A stretch of 64,000 nucleotides of DNA from the NCBI GenBank assembly GCA_964036295.1, contig OZ038472.1, positions 7,276,001-7,340,000 on the forward strand. The letters run 5' to 3'. This DNA comes from Plumapathes pennacea. Taxonomy: Eukaryota; Cnidaria; Anthozoa; Antipatharia; Myriopathidae. Positions 49,543 through 61,608 of this stretch are shown here, one piece after another. Position 1 is the stretch's first letter; each line of letters opens with the position of its first letter. The notes under the pieces are model-generated. The model was given only the letters and a program-made list of their open reading frames with translations, searched no databases and was not told the DNA's origin. Position numbers and translations under genes: made by a program.

Positions 49543-52514
49543 TAACTCGGGGAGTAGATTTTCAGGGCTTTGGTTTGACTATACTCGTAAGCACAATACT
49601 TTATCACGGTAATTTATTTCATATTGTTTTTTTTCTTTTTTCTTTTCCATGTGCTTGCGTCACTCTTTTCCGTCTACCTTGTGCTTACGTTTAAACTTGC
49701 GCTTGTGACGCTCATGAAAAACAGGCTTAAGACATGCTACAACCCGACAAAAATATACGCTGACGTTTAATACGGAGTTGCTTGTGGTTGGTCGTGTTCT
49801 GTATTATGCAAAACGGACAATGGAAATGTCTGTCGATAACAATAGCCGAACAACAGACAGTCACATTTCTAATGCAAATCGGTTATTCTTGATTCCTGCT
49901 CCGTGATGAACGGCAAAACTGTCTAGGCGTATTCTGCCACTTAAATTAATTTGCTGGATCATGTTGCAACAAATAACTCCAAAGCTCTAATTTGTTAGAC
50001 CAAGGCACCGCACATTAGGAAGTAAAATGGTTATTTTTCGAACATCAGCAGCAACGCAATAACAATGCTAAGATAAAATTATATTCGTTTGCTAAGCATT
50101 TATCTTATGGTCGAAGGTCGATTGCAGAAAAGAAGTGATTCAATCCGAACATAACGGACGAAAATGAAGAGTCGACGATATTCGGCCCTGGTATCCCGAG
50201 TCTTTACATTTCACGCTTAAAAAGTCGGAATGGCTCGACGTTTCCCTTTAATCTTCGCCTTGTTGTGTTTTATTTTGTTAATTAATTTACGTTGGGACTG
50301 CCAAAAGCAACTTTCTGTAACTAAGCACCGCACTGTGCTGAGCTACTTTCGTCAATATTCAAAGCTTGACCTTCTTTCTACTTGGAACCAGCGCAACTGA
50401 AAAGTCTGTTGCATTTTGTCCGAATTTTCTCTTCTGGGGGGATGCAAATAATCCCGTAATGATGACAACTTCGTGAGTACAATTTGCATTCAAATGCAGA
50501 TCTCTGTCTTCTTTCTCCGTGTGCATTTGCATTGAAGAGATCACAACTCACAACGCCATTCTAAGGTGTTCGCCGGCGTTCGCCGTTTATAAAGCCAACA
50601 ACCGATTTGAGATTTCCGCTGATGTTACTAAATGGACATGGCCTGTACCGGTCCTCTGGGAGCTTTAGCTTGTGTCTTCTGTGTTTAGCTGGTAACCGTA
50701 TTGTCAACTGGTGAACCTTGCTACACTTGGTAAGTGTTGTGCCTCGTATTCCTTCATCGTGGAAGTTGAAATTGGCAGTTTAGCTTGTGCCATTTTGTTG
50801 TGTTGGCGCCATTATTTTTATACTCGCGCCCTGTTTGGGAGCGCTTTAGATAAAATATTACATTTTCTCCGGTGCGTTCGCTAATTAAAAATACATTAGT
50901 CGAATCATGTGCTGTTAAAGAGTTTTTTGAGACACAAGACACTTAGAAGACACCTTACAGTAACGGTAACAGTAAGATTAACCCGTCTCCCTTTTTTTTT
51001 TTTCTTCATTTTATTATTATTATTTTTTTAGGGCTACTTTATAATTCATCTTAATACATATTTACGAGGTTGGTAAAAAAAAATTTGGAAGAGAAGAGAC
51101 GGAAAATTATTATGCCGTCTACCCATTCCTCGGTTAGTGTATAGTATCATTTGCTTTCAGTTACAATTAACAGCGTCTTAACACAAGCATGAAATGTTTC
51201 CTGTACCACTTGTAAGCTGATCCATCCAATGCGGGCCACAGGACTGAATACACACAAATATGACACATCGGTGGGATTTTTTGCACCCAAAATGAAATGT
51301 ATTGACGAAAGTTTGCCGAAGTTAATTCGGAGAGCTTTCCCTGTAATACTTGTCTAACACTTTGACTGTCAACTTGGCTCGAAAGAGTGTGTTGTCTAGT
51401 ACGTATAGATCTCATGTGCGTGAGATTGATATTCTATTCGCACACTGAATTCAGACGCTTTTGCGAGCCATAAGACAGGAAAAGTAAATTCAGTGCCTCT
51501 TTACCAAAACTTTGGTGTCAAGCCAAACCTAATCACCGTCGTTCCTAATCCCGTTCTCTCATGATTAGTTAAAAAAAGATAATGTATTTTCACACCCAAC
51601 GGCGAAATTGGCTGTGTGTCAAAATAACTTCCAGGTCCTGAACTTCAAATTGAAACTTAACATTGTTACCGAGAATTTTTTTCGCAAATGATAACGGCTT
51701 TGAAAATTGCGACATTTAGTGGCTTTACACTAAGGTGTAACCCTTTGATCTGTGGGTCAGTAGGCATCCTAATTACAGTGCTCACACTTTGACTTGTTAA
51801 TCAGTCAGTCCACTTTAAATTTAGTTTGGTGGAGATAAATGCCACTGAAAAGGTCGTTGATGCTTTCCGACTGAGATGTTCTCTTTTATTTGGTGTATGT
51901 TCGTCGGTGTCATGTGACATGACTCTTGATGACCAATTCACCAAACGTGTATGAAATAACATTTGTTGTGCGATTTTGAATTAATTATGCCATTTCTTTG
52001 AAACAAAAACATTCTTTATCCTCCTCTGATTTAATCACTGGAGAAAAAAAAGAGAAGAAAATTAGAGAAATATGGTAATTTATATTCTCTTTCGCTACGC
52101 TCAGCTGAATAGAAAATATATTTTTGCCAAAACACAGAGGACACAAGGTTGTGGGGGGAGCGATCAGCACGTGTCAGCTGACCGGTACTATATTGCGGGC
52201 CTTGGTGATAATTACATTGAGTAGTGAATACTGAATAGAAAGACAGTGATAATTACATGGAGTAGTGGTAACCGATACGATAGGGCAAAAGTGGGCAGTT
52301 TGGGTGGGTGAGTTGCCAGCCACGAAAAACCAGGGGGAATTGACCTGCCTTGCTGCTAGGTAAAACCTTGAAACGTGCGTAACCTCTGAAGTTAATTTCG
52401 ACTTAACCAATACCCTTCTCGAAGTCATGATAGATCATCGTTTTAATCCCGATTAAAGCGGCTGTATCCGCAGGTTGAAGAGATTGAATTTGCTAGATAT
52501 TCTACCAAATCAAC

Positions 52515-52965
52515 CTGGGGCCAATTCAATAAAACATTTAGAAGTGTATTCCCACACATTAAAACACACTTTCAATACCATGGCCAAAAACTGTTGCAGT
52601 TATGTAGCTGAGACCGGTTTCTGTAATATTTCTCAGACTTTTGTCAGACAAGAGACCGTTTGGCGGTGTTTGAATGATGGCCTAACTTGTAAAATACGCG
52701 TGTAAATCTGTATTAACTTGGTCCCTGGGGCCAATTCAATAAAGCATTTTCAAGTGTATTTTACAAGTCGGACAAACTTCTCCACTCGTTAAAACACACT
52801 CTAATCCAATACAATGGCCAAATACTGTTGTGGTTGTGCACTGGAAACCTGTATCTTGAATACTGCACAGACTTTGCTGGAGTAGAGTCCGTTTGGTGGT
52901 GTTTGAATAATGGTCCAACTTGTAAAGTACCCATGTAAATGTTTATTGAATTGGTCCCTGGTTTG
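52515..52965. mobile_element. TIR element, two copies in tandem
   Basis: Two units of about 220 bp lie head to tail (52515-52730, 52731-52965). Each begins ctggggccaattcaataaa. The end of the second (tttattgaattggtccctgg) is the inverted form of the start. Internal phrases cgtttggcggtgtttgaat and aacttgtaaa are shared. It is a MITE with the terminal repeat GGGACCAATTCAATAAA. Confidence 0.75.
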
Positions 52966-54915
52966 GTTTTCGACCCCTTCGTAACACTCCATTTTGCCTT
53001 ACATGAGACCGGTAACAAACGCATTGTAAGGGGGTGCCATAGCCGTACATAAATTCCCGGATGCAATTTCCGACAGAATGCGTTACAATCACTAAGCGTG
53101 TGAAAAGCTCCAAGTCTATCATCTGTATCTTCGTGTGCCTCGTTTGACTTACACGCGGAGCCGGAAATCCTTTCTAAAAGAGCGATAGGTGTCCGCTAAT
53201 CTTTCGCAATCTTAGCTGATCAAAGTTTCGCACGTTGTCTAAACATCACTGGCACTTGTTTCGTAACTTTCTTCGTCATTGAGTTCTATGCACTTGCATT
53301 CGTGTTGTTTTCTACAAGGTTTACTTGTTAGCTCGCGACATCTGATCATCACCAAGATTTTTACGTGCGAGCAAACTTTAAATTTTTATCCGGCTGAAAT
53401 TGCAAATGGAAGTTCCTCTTTAAATATACTTCTTAAATCTGTAATATGCGAGCGACCATTAGCATAGCAAATTTACTGTTAGATCTACGTGTGAACTACT
53501 TAAATGAATCATAAGGAAACCTCTTCGAAGTTAGAAAATGATTTTAAAGTTGCTTACAAAACTGCGCCTCAGCAAACGGCTGAGTGTGACTGATTAAAGT
53601 CCCTATTCCATAATTTGTTCAGCACAGCTGGATTTACTTTTAACATTCGCATTAAGAAAAGTGGACGTTGCAACGCGTCTCCAGTAAAGGATAGGAGAAA
53701 GAGAAATTAACACTCGGTCGTTTGTTCGTAGGCTGTGTACTCATCGAAATTAATTCTCTCTCTTTCATCTTTCGCCATCCTTCACCAATGATTAAATTAA
53801 CTACAAAACACCGGAAAAACTGAAACTGAACTATTCATGTCATCTCGACGCTTAGAAGAGCCAAAAAATCCGCTTCCATTTCGTTTTTGTCAGGTTGTGG
53901 AAAAAGGCCGCGGCATACAATCGGGCATACAATATGATCGAGCTGCATGACGTCCGATCATAAGTTAATGTCCTTTGCCAAGACTTTACGACACTAACAA
54001 GGGACAGACCTCAGAACGCTAATTCATAATTATGACTCCACTGGAATACTTGAAATATTCAAATCTGTAAGAACAGTGATGTCATAGCTCAGAAATTAGG
54101 CTTAAACGGCTGTGTATGTGACGGATTAAGGCGATGCCAATTCAAAACCTGCCCATAATTTTGAAAGAGAAACGACTTTGACAAGCCATCCCTTATCTGA
54201 TACCTTGCTCTTGCTGTGCTGCTGTTTTTCCAGAGTCTGCTAACTCTTCTGTTGGCTTTTGCAGATTACAAAATCAGATCTGCGGTCGACTTTTTGATAC
54301 GGCAATAAACGAAAAAGCCAATCACTGTGTCGCCCGATGTTTTGCGAACAGAATATTATAAATATTTTTCATCACTTGCGCTATTGCTATGCACCTACTT
54401 GAGGGGGAAAAAAGAAGCTCTTCTGGAAGAACTGGCGTGACGAAAAAGTCGCGACTGTTGCTTTGCGGTGCGATTGGAGTAATTTCATTTAAACACGAGT
54501 CAAACCATTATGTGACACTTTGTCACTTGTCAAACCCTGAATTCTAATGACGCCGAAGAAAATTTAAATATGAATAGAACCTGAACTGAGCTCACGGGCA
54601 GGTGCAGTTTGACATAATATGCTGTCGATGCCAGAAACCTTTGTGACGAAAACTGCCCATGATTTCTGAAAGAAGTGGTTACCGCTGGCGACGACTGTAA
54701 CTGAGAATATTCCTGCGCTCCCGAACGCAGGCTGTTGTCACTAGAACGCGTGTGGCAGAGTCAAGAATAGCCGTGACACCGTCTTTAATTTTTTACATGT
54801 GCATTTCGAATTCATAATGTGGAAATAGTGGAGTATTATGTTCAGGCTAGCAGGCATATCATTATAACTGTTCTCGGCTGACGAAGTATCATTTGTTCCT
54901 CTTTTCGCCTCGGCG

Positions 54916-54975
54916 ATGCGGTTTATCAACGGGTGGACACAGAATTTCCCTAAGGATGGAGAAAGGTGGAGATGA
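54916..54975 (+). other. Upstream ORF overlapping the channel start codon
   Basis: An ATG at 54916 opens a 20-codon frame (with stop) that ends TGA at 54973-54975, inside the channel coding sequence and out of its frame. If it is in the mRNA leader it could reduce channel translation. Its Kozak context is only moderate. Confidence 0.4.
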
Positions 54976-57343
54976 AGGAGAATCGACGACGAAAAACAAA
55001 CACAAGGATTCACTTCAAATGGTGAATAACGCGGCGGACAATGAAGGCCCGTCTTCGCTTCAGCGCAGAGCGCGCTCTATGTCCATGTATGGCAGTCAGA
55101 TGTTGAAGACAGTCAACAACCCCCACAACTCTCTCTTCTGTTTAGACGAAGGGAACCCGATCCGCAAAATATCAAAGTTCATCGTGGAATCAAAATATCC
55201 TTTATATTAAATGGTTGCCTCTGGCATATAAAGTCGAACACAAGTGTAACATTGCCCGTGTTTCAAGGTGTTATATGATCTTAGTTGTACACTTAGCCAG
55301 GTTTTCGGAGGATTTCCTCACACTTTCAACCTTCAAGGGACCAGTTCGATGTTCGATTCAGTTATTATCCCTTCTCGTTACTTATACATCCAAATTGGTC
55401 CTTAACTGGTTTCACGAGGTTTGAACATTTTATTCTGCTGGCAATTGCCGCCAATTGCATCGTTCTTGCTCTGAATACGCCTCTTCCCAACGACGACAAA
55501 ACGGACATGTCAGGAAAATTGGTAGGTTTCAATTTTTCCGGTTGCGTCTCCGTAGTATAGTTCTAATCTTTTTTCGTACCCTTCCTTCTCAGGAAGACGC
55601 AGAGCTGTGCTTTGTCGTGATATTTTGCATTGAGGCGTCCCTGAAGATCCTCGCGCTAGGGTTTGTTCTTCATCCAGGAGCTTACTTGCGAAATGGATGG
55701 AATATTCTCGACTTCGTCGTAGTCGTCGTAGGGTAAGTACATGTTATGTTTTATTAGTGATTTTCTTTAGCCCTCAGAAAACTTCTAAAGGGAGTACCGA
55801 GTGTGTTTATTTTGCTCATTTGTGGTGTATAGCTGCTGGCCTCCGTTATCTAACCATCTCCAACATTTACATTTTCCCTTTCAAATTAATCTTAGAATTA
55901 ATTATTATATAGAAACTTCGCTGAACATGTTTTTTTTTTTCAAATGTCAGAATCTCTGTACGCCATAGTTGTGCCAGCTTGTGTGATCTTGCAGTCGACA
56001 CAAATTGCAGCAATCTTAAGCGATCAGACATCTGTCTACTTACTCACTCGCGTGAGTCGCCTGCGCTAAAACCAAACAAAGTCGGTTTTCGTGTCAAAAT
56101 CTCTTCATTGTATTAAAAAGTGAACGATCACTTTCTCTCAGCTTGATGTCCGCGAATTTTCAGAAGAAACCAGCAGAATCTATCTCCCCTCGGTTTGCAA
56201 TATTGGTAAACGCTCTCAGCGACACGAAATCGTTAAACTTCGACAATGCTTTAAGGCCCTATAACAAAGTCAGTCATCGTGTCAAAATCTCTTCATTGTG
56301 TTAACGAGTAAACGATCCCTTTCTCTCAGCTTGAACTCCATGAAATTTCCAGAAGAAACCAGCAGAATCTATCTCCCCTTGGTTTGCAATGTATACCCAT
56401 ACAATGACATTGAGAAACTTTTACAATACCATGCAGTAATATTACTTTCCACATTTGATGAAGTAACAGTAGCTATAAGGCAGTGAAATGCTAGTCGGTG
56501 AGGTGTTCATCGAATGACTGCGTGAAATGTTTAATGATTTTACAGAGCTTTATTCAAAAGCTTTGAGACCGTATTTATACCCTACCCCCTGCTCATCTCC
56601 TGCAGTACATGTGAAGCTTTTGAAGAATCTTTAGTGATTTTTTAATGTGCCTTTGTGTTATACTGTCTTGCCTAAGTAGTATGTAAATTTTGGAAAGCGA
56701 AAGTTTTTTATTTAATCGGACCATTCACCCCTCTTCCAGTGGCAAGCTCGCACGCTGGGCTTGCCAATTACAACAGTTACGCGGTGTATAAAAATGAATA
56801 ACAAAAAGATGCCGACCCCCTTTAACTTACTAGGCGATTAAATAAGGGGGGGGGGGGGGGGGAGGGGTCAGGGGGGCTGAAAAACTGAACAGCTTCATTT
56901 TAGTAATATTCGTGTACAGTTCTTCTCTGTTAAAGAAATTTACTTGGCACCGATGCCGTTTCCGGTAGTTCTAGAAATTTAGATATTTATCTGGATTCTA
57001 AGTTGTTTCATATTGCATATTTGATGTCGGTAAAAGCATTAATAGCAGATTGTTTGTTCATTGCCCATGTTATCTGGTTTCTTCATGCAATTCTTTATTT
57101 ATACTTGTACATCTTCCCTAATTTTCCATTCTTGCGATACGTAATATTTGATTCTATTTCCCTTCGGTGGGAGGGGGAATAGGGTGTGACAGTTAGAATG
57201 TGTAATAAATGAATTGTGTCGGTTTTATTTACAAATTACAATTGGGCCGGCCATTTCGCCTCGAAAAACTTTCACGTCGATTCTCACTCTTTATCTCACA
57301 AAGATAAAACTGCGTCTCTCGTTTTAGTTGTTAGTCATCATTC

Positions 57344-57390
<47 letters not shown>

Positions 57391-60300
57391 CAATTGCTGC
57401 CTGGCGAATTTCGTGTCAGGCTAGCCTCGCTTTGAATACAATATGGCGGCATCGTGCAATGACCCGAATACAGTGAAACCCCGATATGACGAACCCTTTT
57501 TATAACAAAATCCCGGTATAACGAACGATATTCTTCAGCCTGGCCAAAGTTACAGTAAAAAGTATGGAAAAGAACCCCGATATAACAAATAAATGTCATC
57601 ACGCCTCTGATTTTGAATGCGGAACCGATACTGGATATTTAGCTAAGAATGCAGTTGCAGCAGACACTAAATCACGAAAACATGTTAATTGTTCAAATCC
57701 GAATAGCAGTTGTCAGATCAAATCGAATGTTGAGTGGTGCAACGTAACACTGTTTAATTTTAAGGCCAAATATTTATTAGCTAAATCTCAATATAACGAA
57801 GGTTTTGATCGATTTAATACAAATTTCTTATAACGGGGTTTCGTTAATATGGAAAAAAAAAACAAAACATTTTCCCAGTCCGTTACACTTCGTTATATCG
57901 GGGATCCACTGTATTAGGAGTCGTTGTGGACGGCATTCTTATTTTGCAGTTTATGTCTGTTTTTGCCTCCTTTTCCGCAGTATTTTAAGTCTTCCGCAGC
58001 TGGAGATTAACAGTTTAGATGTTAAGGCACTGCGGGCAGTGCGTGTCCTACGACCACTCAAGCTCATCTCTGGTGTTCCAAGTAAGTTGACCATTGTTTC
58101 AGCCACTTTAACAGCTAATTATTTGAAGGCCACAGAAACGATGGGCTATCGTTATAAAATTCCGGTTACAAGCCCTTGAGGCTGGGCTATGATCTGTACC
58201 TGTACCATTAATGTCAGGCAAGAGGGTATAAAGGTAAGAGAGTTGATTCCCCGTATAGGTCTTATTACAAGGTAATCCCTCCCAAAGTTATTTTTAGAAG
58301 GTACCCAATCACCCAAGGGTATAATATCTCGCGCGTAACAGCGAGACACGCGAGAACGCGTTTGGCCCCTCGAATTTTTATTTTTACAACTAGAAATACG
58401 ATAATCGCAGATACCCCCTCACTCTGCCATTGATGGGACTTTTACTTTGGTAACTCCCAACAAGAGTAGCCTTTGTTTTACCGAAACGTTGACTCAATCT
58501 TTTCTTCGAACTCAAGTGCTACACGCAAAGGAAGGAGAAAAAGAATGGTGTGTGTTATACTTTTGCGTTGAAAAAAGAATCGATTGCGTGACGAAGTACG
58601 TATTTCCCACGGTCGGCACGTCAAATTAATTCATGCAGTCTGCCAAGCACGTTCTCAAAATTTAATACTCAAAGTTTGAAGTTGGTCGGCCGTCGTAGTA
58701 CGGGAAAAAAGGAACACTGATTTTCCAATTTTGAATTCATAGGCAGTACAATTAAATAGGCTTCCTGTGCGATTTGTTTTTACTATGGACTGCATGCACC
58801 AGATTCAGACATGCATATTTAATAGTCTCGAATTGTTTTGTATGTGAACCCACTCAAAACAGCAAGATTTCTCCCAGAATCAAAGCAAAACTTGAACAGT
58901 TTACTTCAAATTATACACGGGCTTCAGACCCAGTAATACTTCTAAGGGCTTGTGAACGATTCTCGCTGCAATCACCGCGTGTCAGATTACAGAAAAATAA
59001 GACATCTGATTAAATCATTCAAGACTCCAAGTTCCGATTGCTCTGAGCAAATACGGTAGCCGAAACTGGCGACAGAAGCGTAGTAAAACAATACTTCGAG
59101 GGAAAATGATCAGCATACAGATTTTAATACATTCTTGAAGTGATCGAGTTACAAGCTATACGGGATACAATATATTTGTCACGGTGATTGTTCGGTTTCC
59201 ACTGACTAACCTTTGTTGCTTGTCCTTTCTAAATAAGTATCTGAGTTTAACACAAAACGGCGTCTGAAGCTCCCGATTTGCTTTCAAGCGCTGTTCCCTT
59301 TGCGGAGTTGTCTGTGTTACCCGCTTCTGTTCATGTCGCTTTTGGTCGGCATTCATGCGCTGTTGTCTTTGCGGAGTCTTCTCTTCGGCCCTCTTTTTCT
59401 CCTGAAGGTCCCGATTCGCTTTCAAGCGCTGTTCTTTTTGCGGAGTTGTCTGTGTTGCCCGCTTCTGTTCATGTCGCTTTTGGTCGGCATTCATGCGCTG
59501 TTGTCTTTGCGGAGTCTTCTCTTCGGTCCGCTTTTGCTCTTGAAGTGCCTGTTCGCTTCTCTTTTGAAGACGAGCTTCGCGAGACCGTTCTGTTTCAAGT
59601 TTTCTAGCTTTCAAATTCATTTTCGTGAACGCAGTTACGTACAATTGTTTGCTTCGTTCAAATCTTTCTTAAAAACATGGCGGTGGCTAGTCGATAATGA
59701 TTACGTCATTGCCTTATTTGGACATTGCCTTAGGCACCTGGCCTAAAAAGGTCGCATCGCACACACAAACACACACACAAACAAACACACGAACATTAGA
59801 TTTCGAGATGGCGACGCGCTTGGAGTCTTCAGATGAGCCGACTATGCTGCATTAGCGTCGTAAATATTTCCCTCACTTCGTTCGGGGATAACACGTCAGT
59901 TTCCCGCTTTTTGATTGGCTAATTTTCATCATCAATAAGAGGACAGACACAAAATCGAGCGCCTCGTGAATCCACATCTTTTTGACAATGTTATGACGCG
60001 TTTCATCATCAATAAGAGGACAGACACATAAAAAAACTAACGTCAATTTGTTAAATCTTCCACGAAACATCCACACAACGTGTTTCCAGTGACCAAACGC
60101 GTTCTCGCGTTCCTCGCTATTACGCGCGCATTAATACATCCGCGGGGACTGGGTACCTTCTAAAAATAAGTTTGGAAGGGATTACCTTGAATAAGACCTA
60201 TACGGGAGATTTATTTACCTCTCTTACCTTTATACTTGTGTCAGGAAAAGAGCCACAAAGAAAATTATTGTACAAACCCATCAATTACACAGATAATACT

Positions 60301-60498
60301 GACAGTTGTTAACATGTCGAGCTCACTTGGATTTGATGTTATTTTTTACAGGTCTTCAAGTTGTGATGAAATCGATCATGCGAGCTATGGTACCCTTGTT
60401 GCAAATTGCACTCCTGGTGCTCTTTTGTATAGTCATCTATGCAATTATAGGACTAGAATTCCTGAGGAAGAATTTCCACTACACTTGCGCTAATGGAA
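54956..60498 (+). CDS. CaV2-type voltage-gated calcium channel alpha-1 subunit, 5' part
   Basis: Five coding exons: 54956-55194, 55416-55521, 55593-55732, 57981-58081 and 60352-60498; phases all agree. The protein runs from an 80-residue cytoplasmic N-terminus through domain I: S1 ([18 protein letters not shown]), the S1-S2 loop [14 protein letters not shown]2 ([19 protein letters not shown]), S3 ([17 protein letters not shown]), voltage-sensor S4 ([18 protein letters not shown]) and S5 ([20 protein letters not shown], ending IGLEF). The DDKT loop and the segment after S4 favour CaV2 (N/P/Q/R-type) over L-type. In the family this subunit forms the presynaptic Ca2+ pore. The pore loop, S6 and domains II-IV lie right of the window. 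The start ATG 54956 has A at -3 and G at +4. Intron 1 is AT-AC. Confidence 0.9.
55195..55415 (+). other. U12-type AT-AC intron of the calcium channel gene
   Basis: The intron starts ATATCCTTT, the exact minor-spliceosome donor, and contains the perfect branch site TCCTTAAC at 55399-55406. It ends TTCAC ten bases later. Splicing joins TCA-AA to G-AGG-TTT-GAA (Ser-Lys-Arg-Phe-Glu), matching the channel family at the S1 entry. No GT-AG alternative keeps the frame, since exon 1 meets TAA at 55208. Minor introns are known to be conserved in voltage-gated Na+ and Ca2+ channel genes. Confidence 0.9.
56846..56870. repeat. Poly(G) tract in a calcium channel intron
   Basis: A long G run, broken once by an A, lies in the intron 55733-57980. 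The intron also repeats a block (aatctcttcattgtattaa... with ccagcagaatctatctcccc) at about 56095-56210 and 56280-56395. Confidence 0.8.
57346..57391. repeat. Poly(T) tract
   Basis: About 46 consecutive T residues in the calcium channel intron 55733-57980. Possibly the tail of a minus-strand retroelement, but no body is recognisable next to it. Confidence 0.85.
57471..57911. mobile_element. pogo/Tigger-like MITE
   Basis: A 441-bp element flanked by TA (57469-57470 and 57912-57913). Ends are CAGTGAAACCCCGATATGAC and the inverted form of CAGTGGATCCCCGATATAAC. Sub-terminal copies of the same motif recur inside (ccccgatataacaaat, ataacggggtttcgttaat). Inserted 70 bp before a channel exon. No transposase. 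Confidence 0.85.
58390..59888 (-). mobile_element. Helitron-like element, family 2, copy c
   Basis: 1,499 bp on the minus strand. It starts TCCCCGAACGAAGTGAGG after an A (the T at 59889 on plus) and ends with hairpin cgattatcg, tattt and CTAG (58393-58390), flanked by T. It carries an open reading frame in the same orientation at 59156-59644, where copies a and b are decayed. Confidence 0.75.
59156..59644 (-). CDS. Helitron-borne Arg/Lys/Gln-rich repeat ORF, probable N-terminal Rep/Hel remnant
   Basis: A 162-codon frame begins in a 5'-like region of family-2 copy c. It holds four 23-residue repeats of the type [19 protein letters not shown] and [15 protein letters not shown], predicted as charged helix or coiled coil, then an unrelated tail ([17 protein letters not shown]). 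Repeats of this TP-x-x-R-x-x-R-x character commonly precede the Rep-helicase region in animal Helitron proteins; that is recalled family knowledge. No HUH or helicase motif follows, so it would be a truncated remnant. Its expression is unknown, and an artefact of a 69-bp minisatellite cannot be ruled out. Confidence 0.5.
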   Translation of the reverse strand: MYVTAFTKMNLKARKLETERSREARLQKRSEQALQEQKRTEEKTPQRQQRMNADQKRHEQKRATQTTPQKEQRLKANRDLQEKKRAEEKTPQRQQRMNADQKRHEQKRVTQTTPQREQRLKANRELQTPFCVKLRYLFRKDKQQRLVSGNRTITVTNILYPV

Positions 60499-60879
60499 GT
60501 AAGTTACCTCGAGGTTATTATTATCCATATTCTCCAGTCGACATTCTTTCGAGATTAAGATTCTAAGTCACATTGTAGGCATATCTGCAATTAATGTTAT
60601 TAACTTAAAATCATGCAGTTTATGTTTTATTAGGTGTTTATTCGGTGCTTAAAAGCCCTGGGTTGATTCCCGACCAAATGGGACAGCGGTTTCCGCTGAA
60701 AGGATATGAAAGTGAGGCGTTTGAGTCACTGTATCGAGCAAATAGAATAACGCTATGACAAAGGTACATGTTTTGACGAATTAAATTGCACGGTTCCACA
60801 AGTCAAAAGGGCATTGAGTTTTAATAGAATCACTTTACTTCACTTGAAAGCAACGCATTCTGGCACCTCTGCACCTTTG

Positions 60880-60970
60880 CACCGAGATGTCCTGGTAGCG
60901 CGGTCGGTAGGACGCAGGTTCTCGCCAGCACCGACCGTTATGTTCCTAGTTCAATCCCCCCACGTAACAA
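60880..60970 (+). other. tRNA-like sequence, possible SINE head
   Basis: The sequence tcctggtagcgcggtcggta resembles a pol III A box, and gttcctagttcaatcccccc resembles a B box about 50 bp downstream. A full cloverleaf is not evident. It sits in the channel intron and may be a tRNA-derived SINE. Confidence 0.3.
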
Positions 60971-61608
60971 TTCAGCGTGGAGAAAGAAAAATAATTCTTA
61001 TTTCCAGTTCGTTGTATACCTGAAAACTAGCCGAGAGAGTGGATAAGAGTATGTCCACGTTAAGCGTGCTATTTACATATACATTTTTACTTGGTGTTAG
61101 TTTTGGTGTGAATACATATGCTATACATGCATGCCTCCTTGCGTAAACATTTGGCCTGAATCTGACAAAATCTGACGTATTTGAGAGGTTAAGCACCGTT
61201 TCTCTAATTCTGTTGACCAAAACGCCTTACTTTTATGTCCTTGAAGGAAGAAAACGCTGGCAGCTGTAATGTGTGCTATTCGACGCAAGTTTGAAATATA
61301 AAACTGTTTACGGATTTGTGATGGGTTTTAGGGAACTTGTGCACGTCGGCTTGCAACTTACCTAAGTTGCATAAACGCCATTAGGCAGTTTAAGATTGCC
61401 GTATGCTACAGCCCGCAAATAGTCACATGATCTAATTTACACATTGCGTTTGCTAAAGATAGCAAATTTTGAAATAACAGGAGCTCATTACCCTGAGGTA
61501 TTTGACTTGCCTAAATGAATGCTTCCTGGGATTGAAAACATAACAGAAATACGGCAGACGTAACGTGTGACTTCTTGCGGTTTGAGGTTTAGGTTATACC
61601 GCAATTTT

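Larger units (their letters stand above)
48649..54955. other. Intergenic region between PRPF4 and the calcium channel gene
   Basis: About 6.3 kb holding the PRPF4 3' UTR (to about 49,020), a small TA-flanked MITE at 49466-49542 and a TIR element pair at 52515-52965. I found no coding exon or RNA gene. The right end must contain the 5' UTR and probably the promoter of the channel gene. Confidence 0.6.
58226..60235. mobile_element. TIR element (MITE) split by a Helitron
   Basis: Arms 58226-58365 and 60093-60235 are inverted copies of each other over about 140 bp (gtataaaggtaagagag, ctaaaaataa, cgagaacgcgtttgg and complements). Between them lies the family-2 Helitron 58390-59888 plus another repeat block. 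The TIR element therefore came first. It occupies the channel intron 58082-60351. Confidence 0.7.

Noticed and set aside
55195..55210. Ending the channel protein at TAA 55208
   Set aside because: The protein would stop before S1. The AT-AC intron restores the channel sequence exactly.
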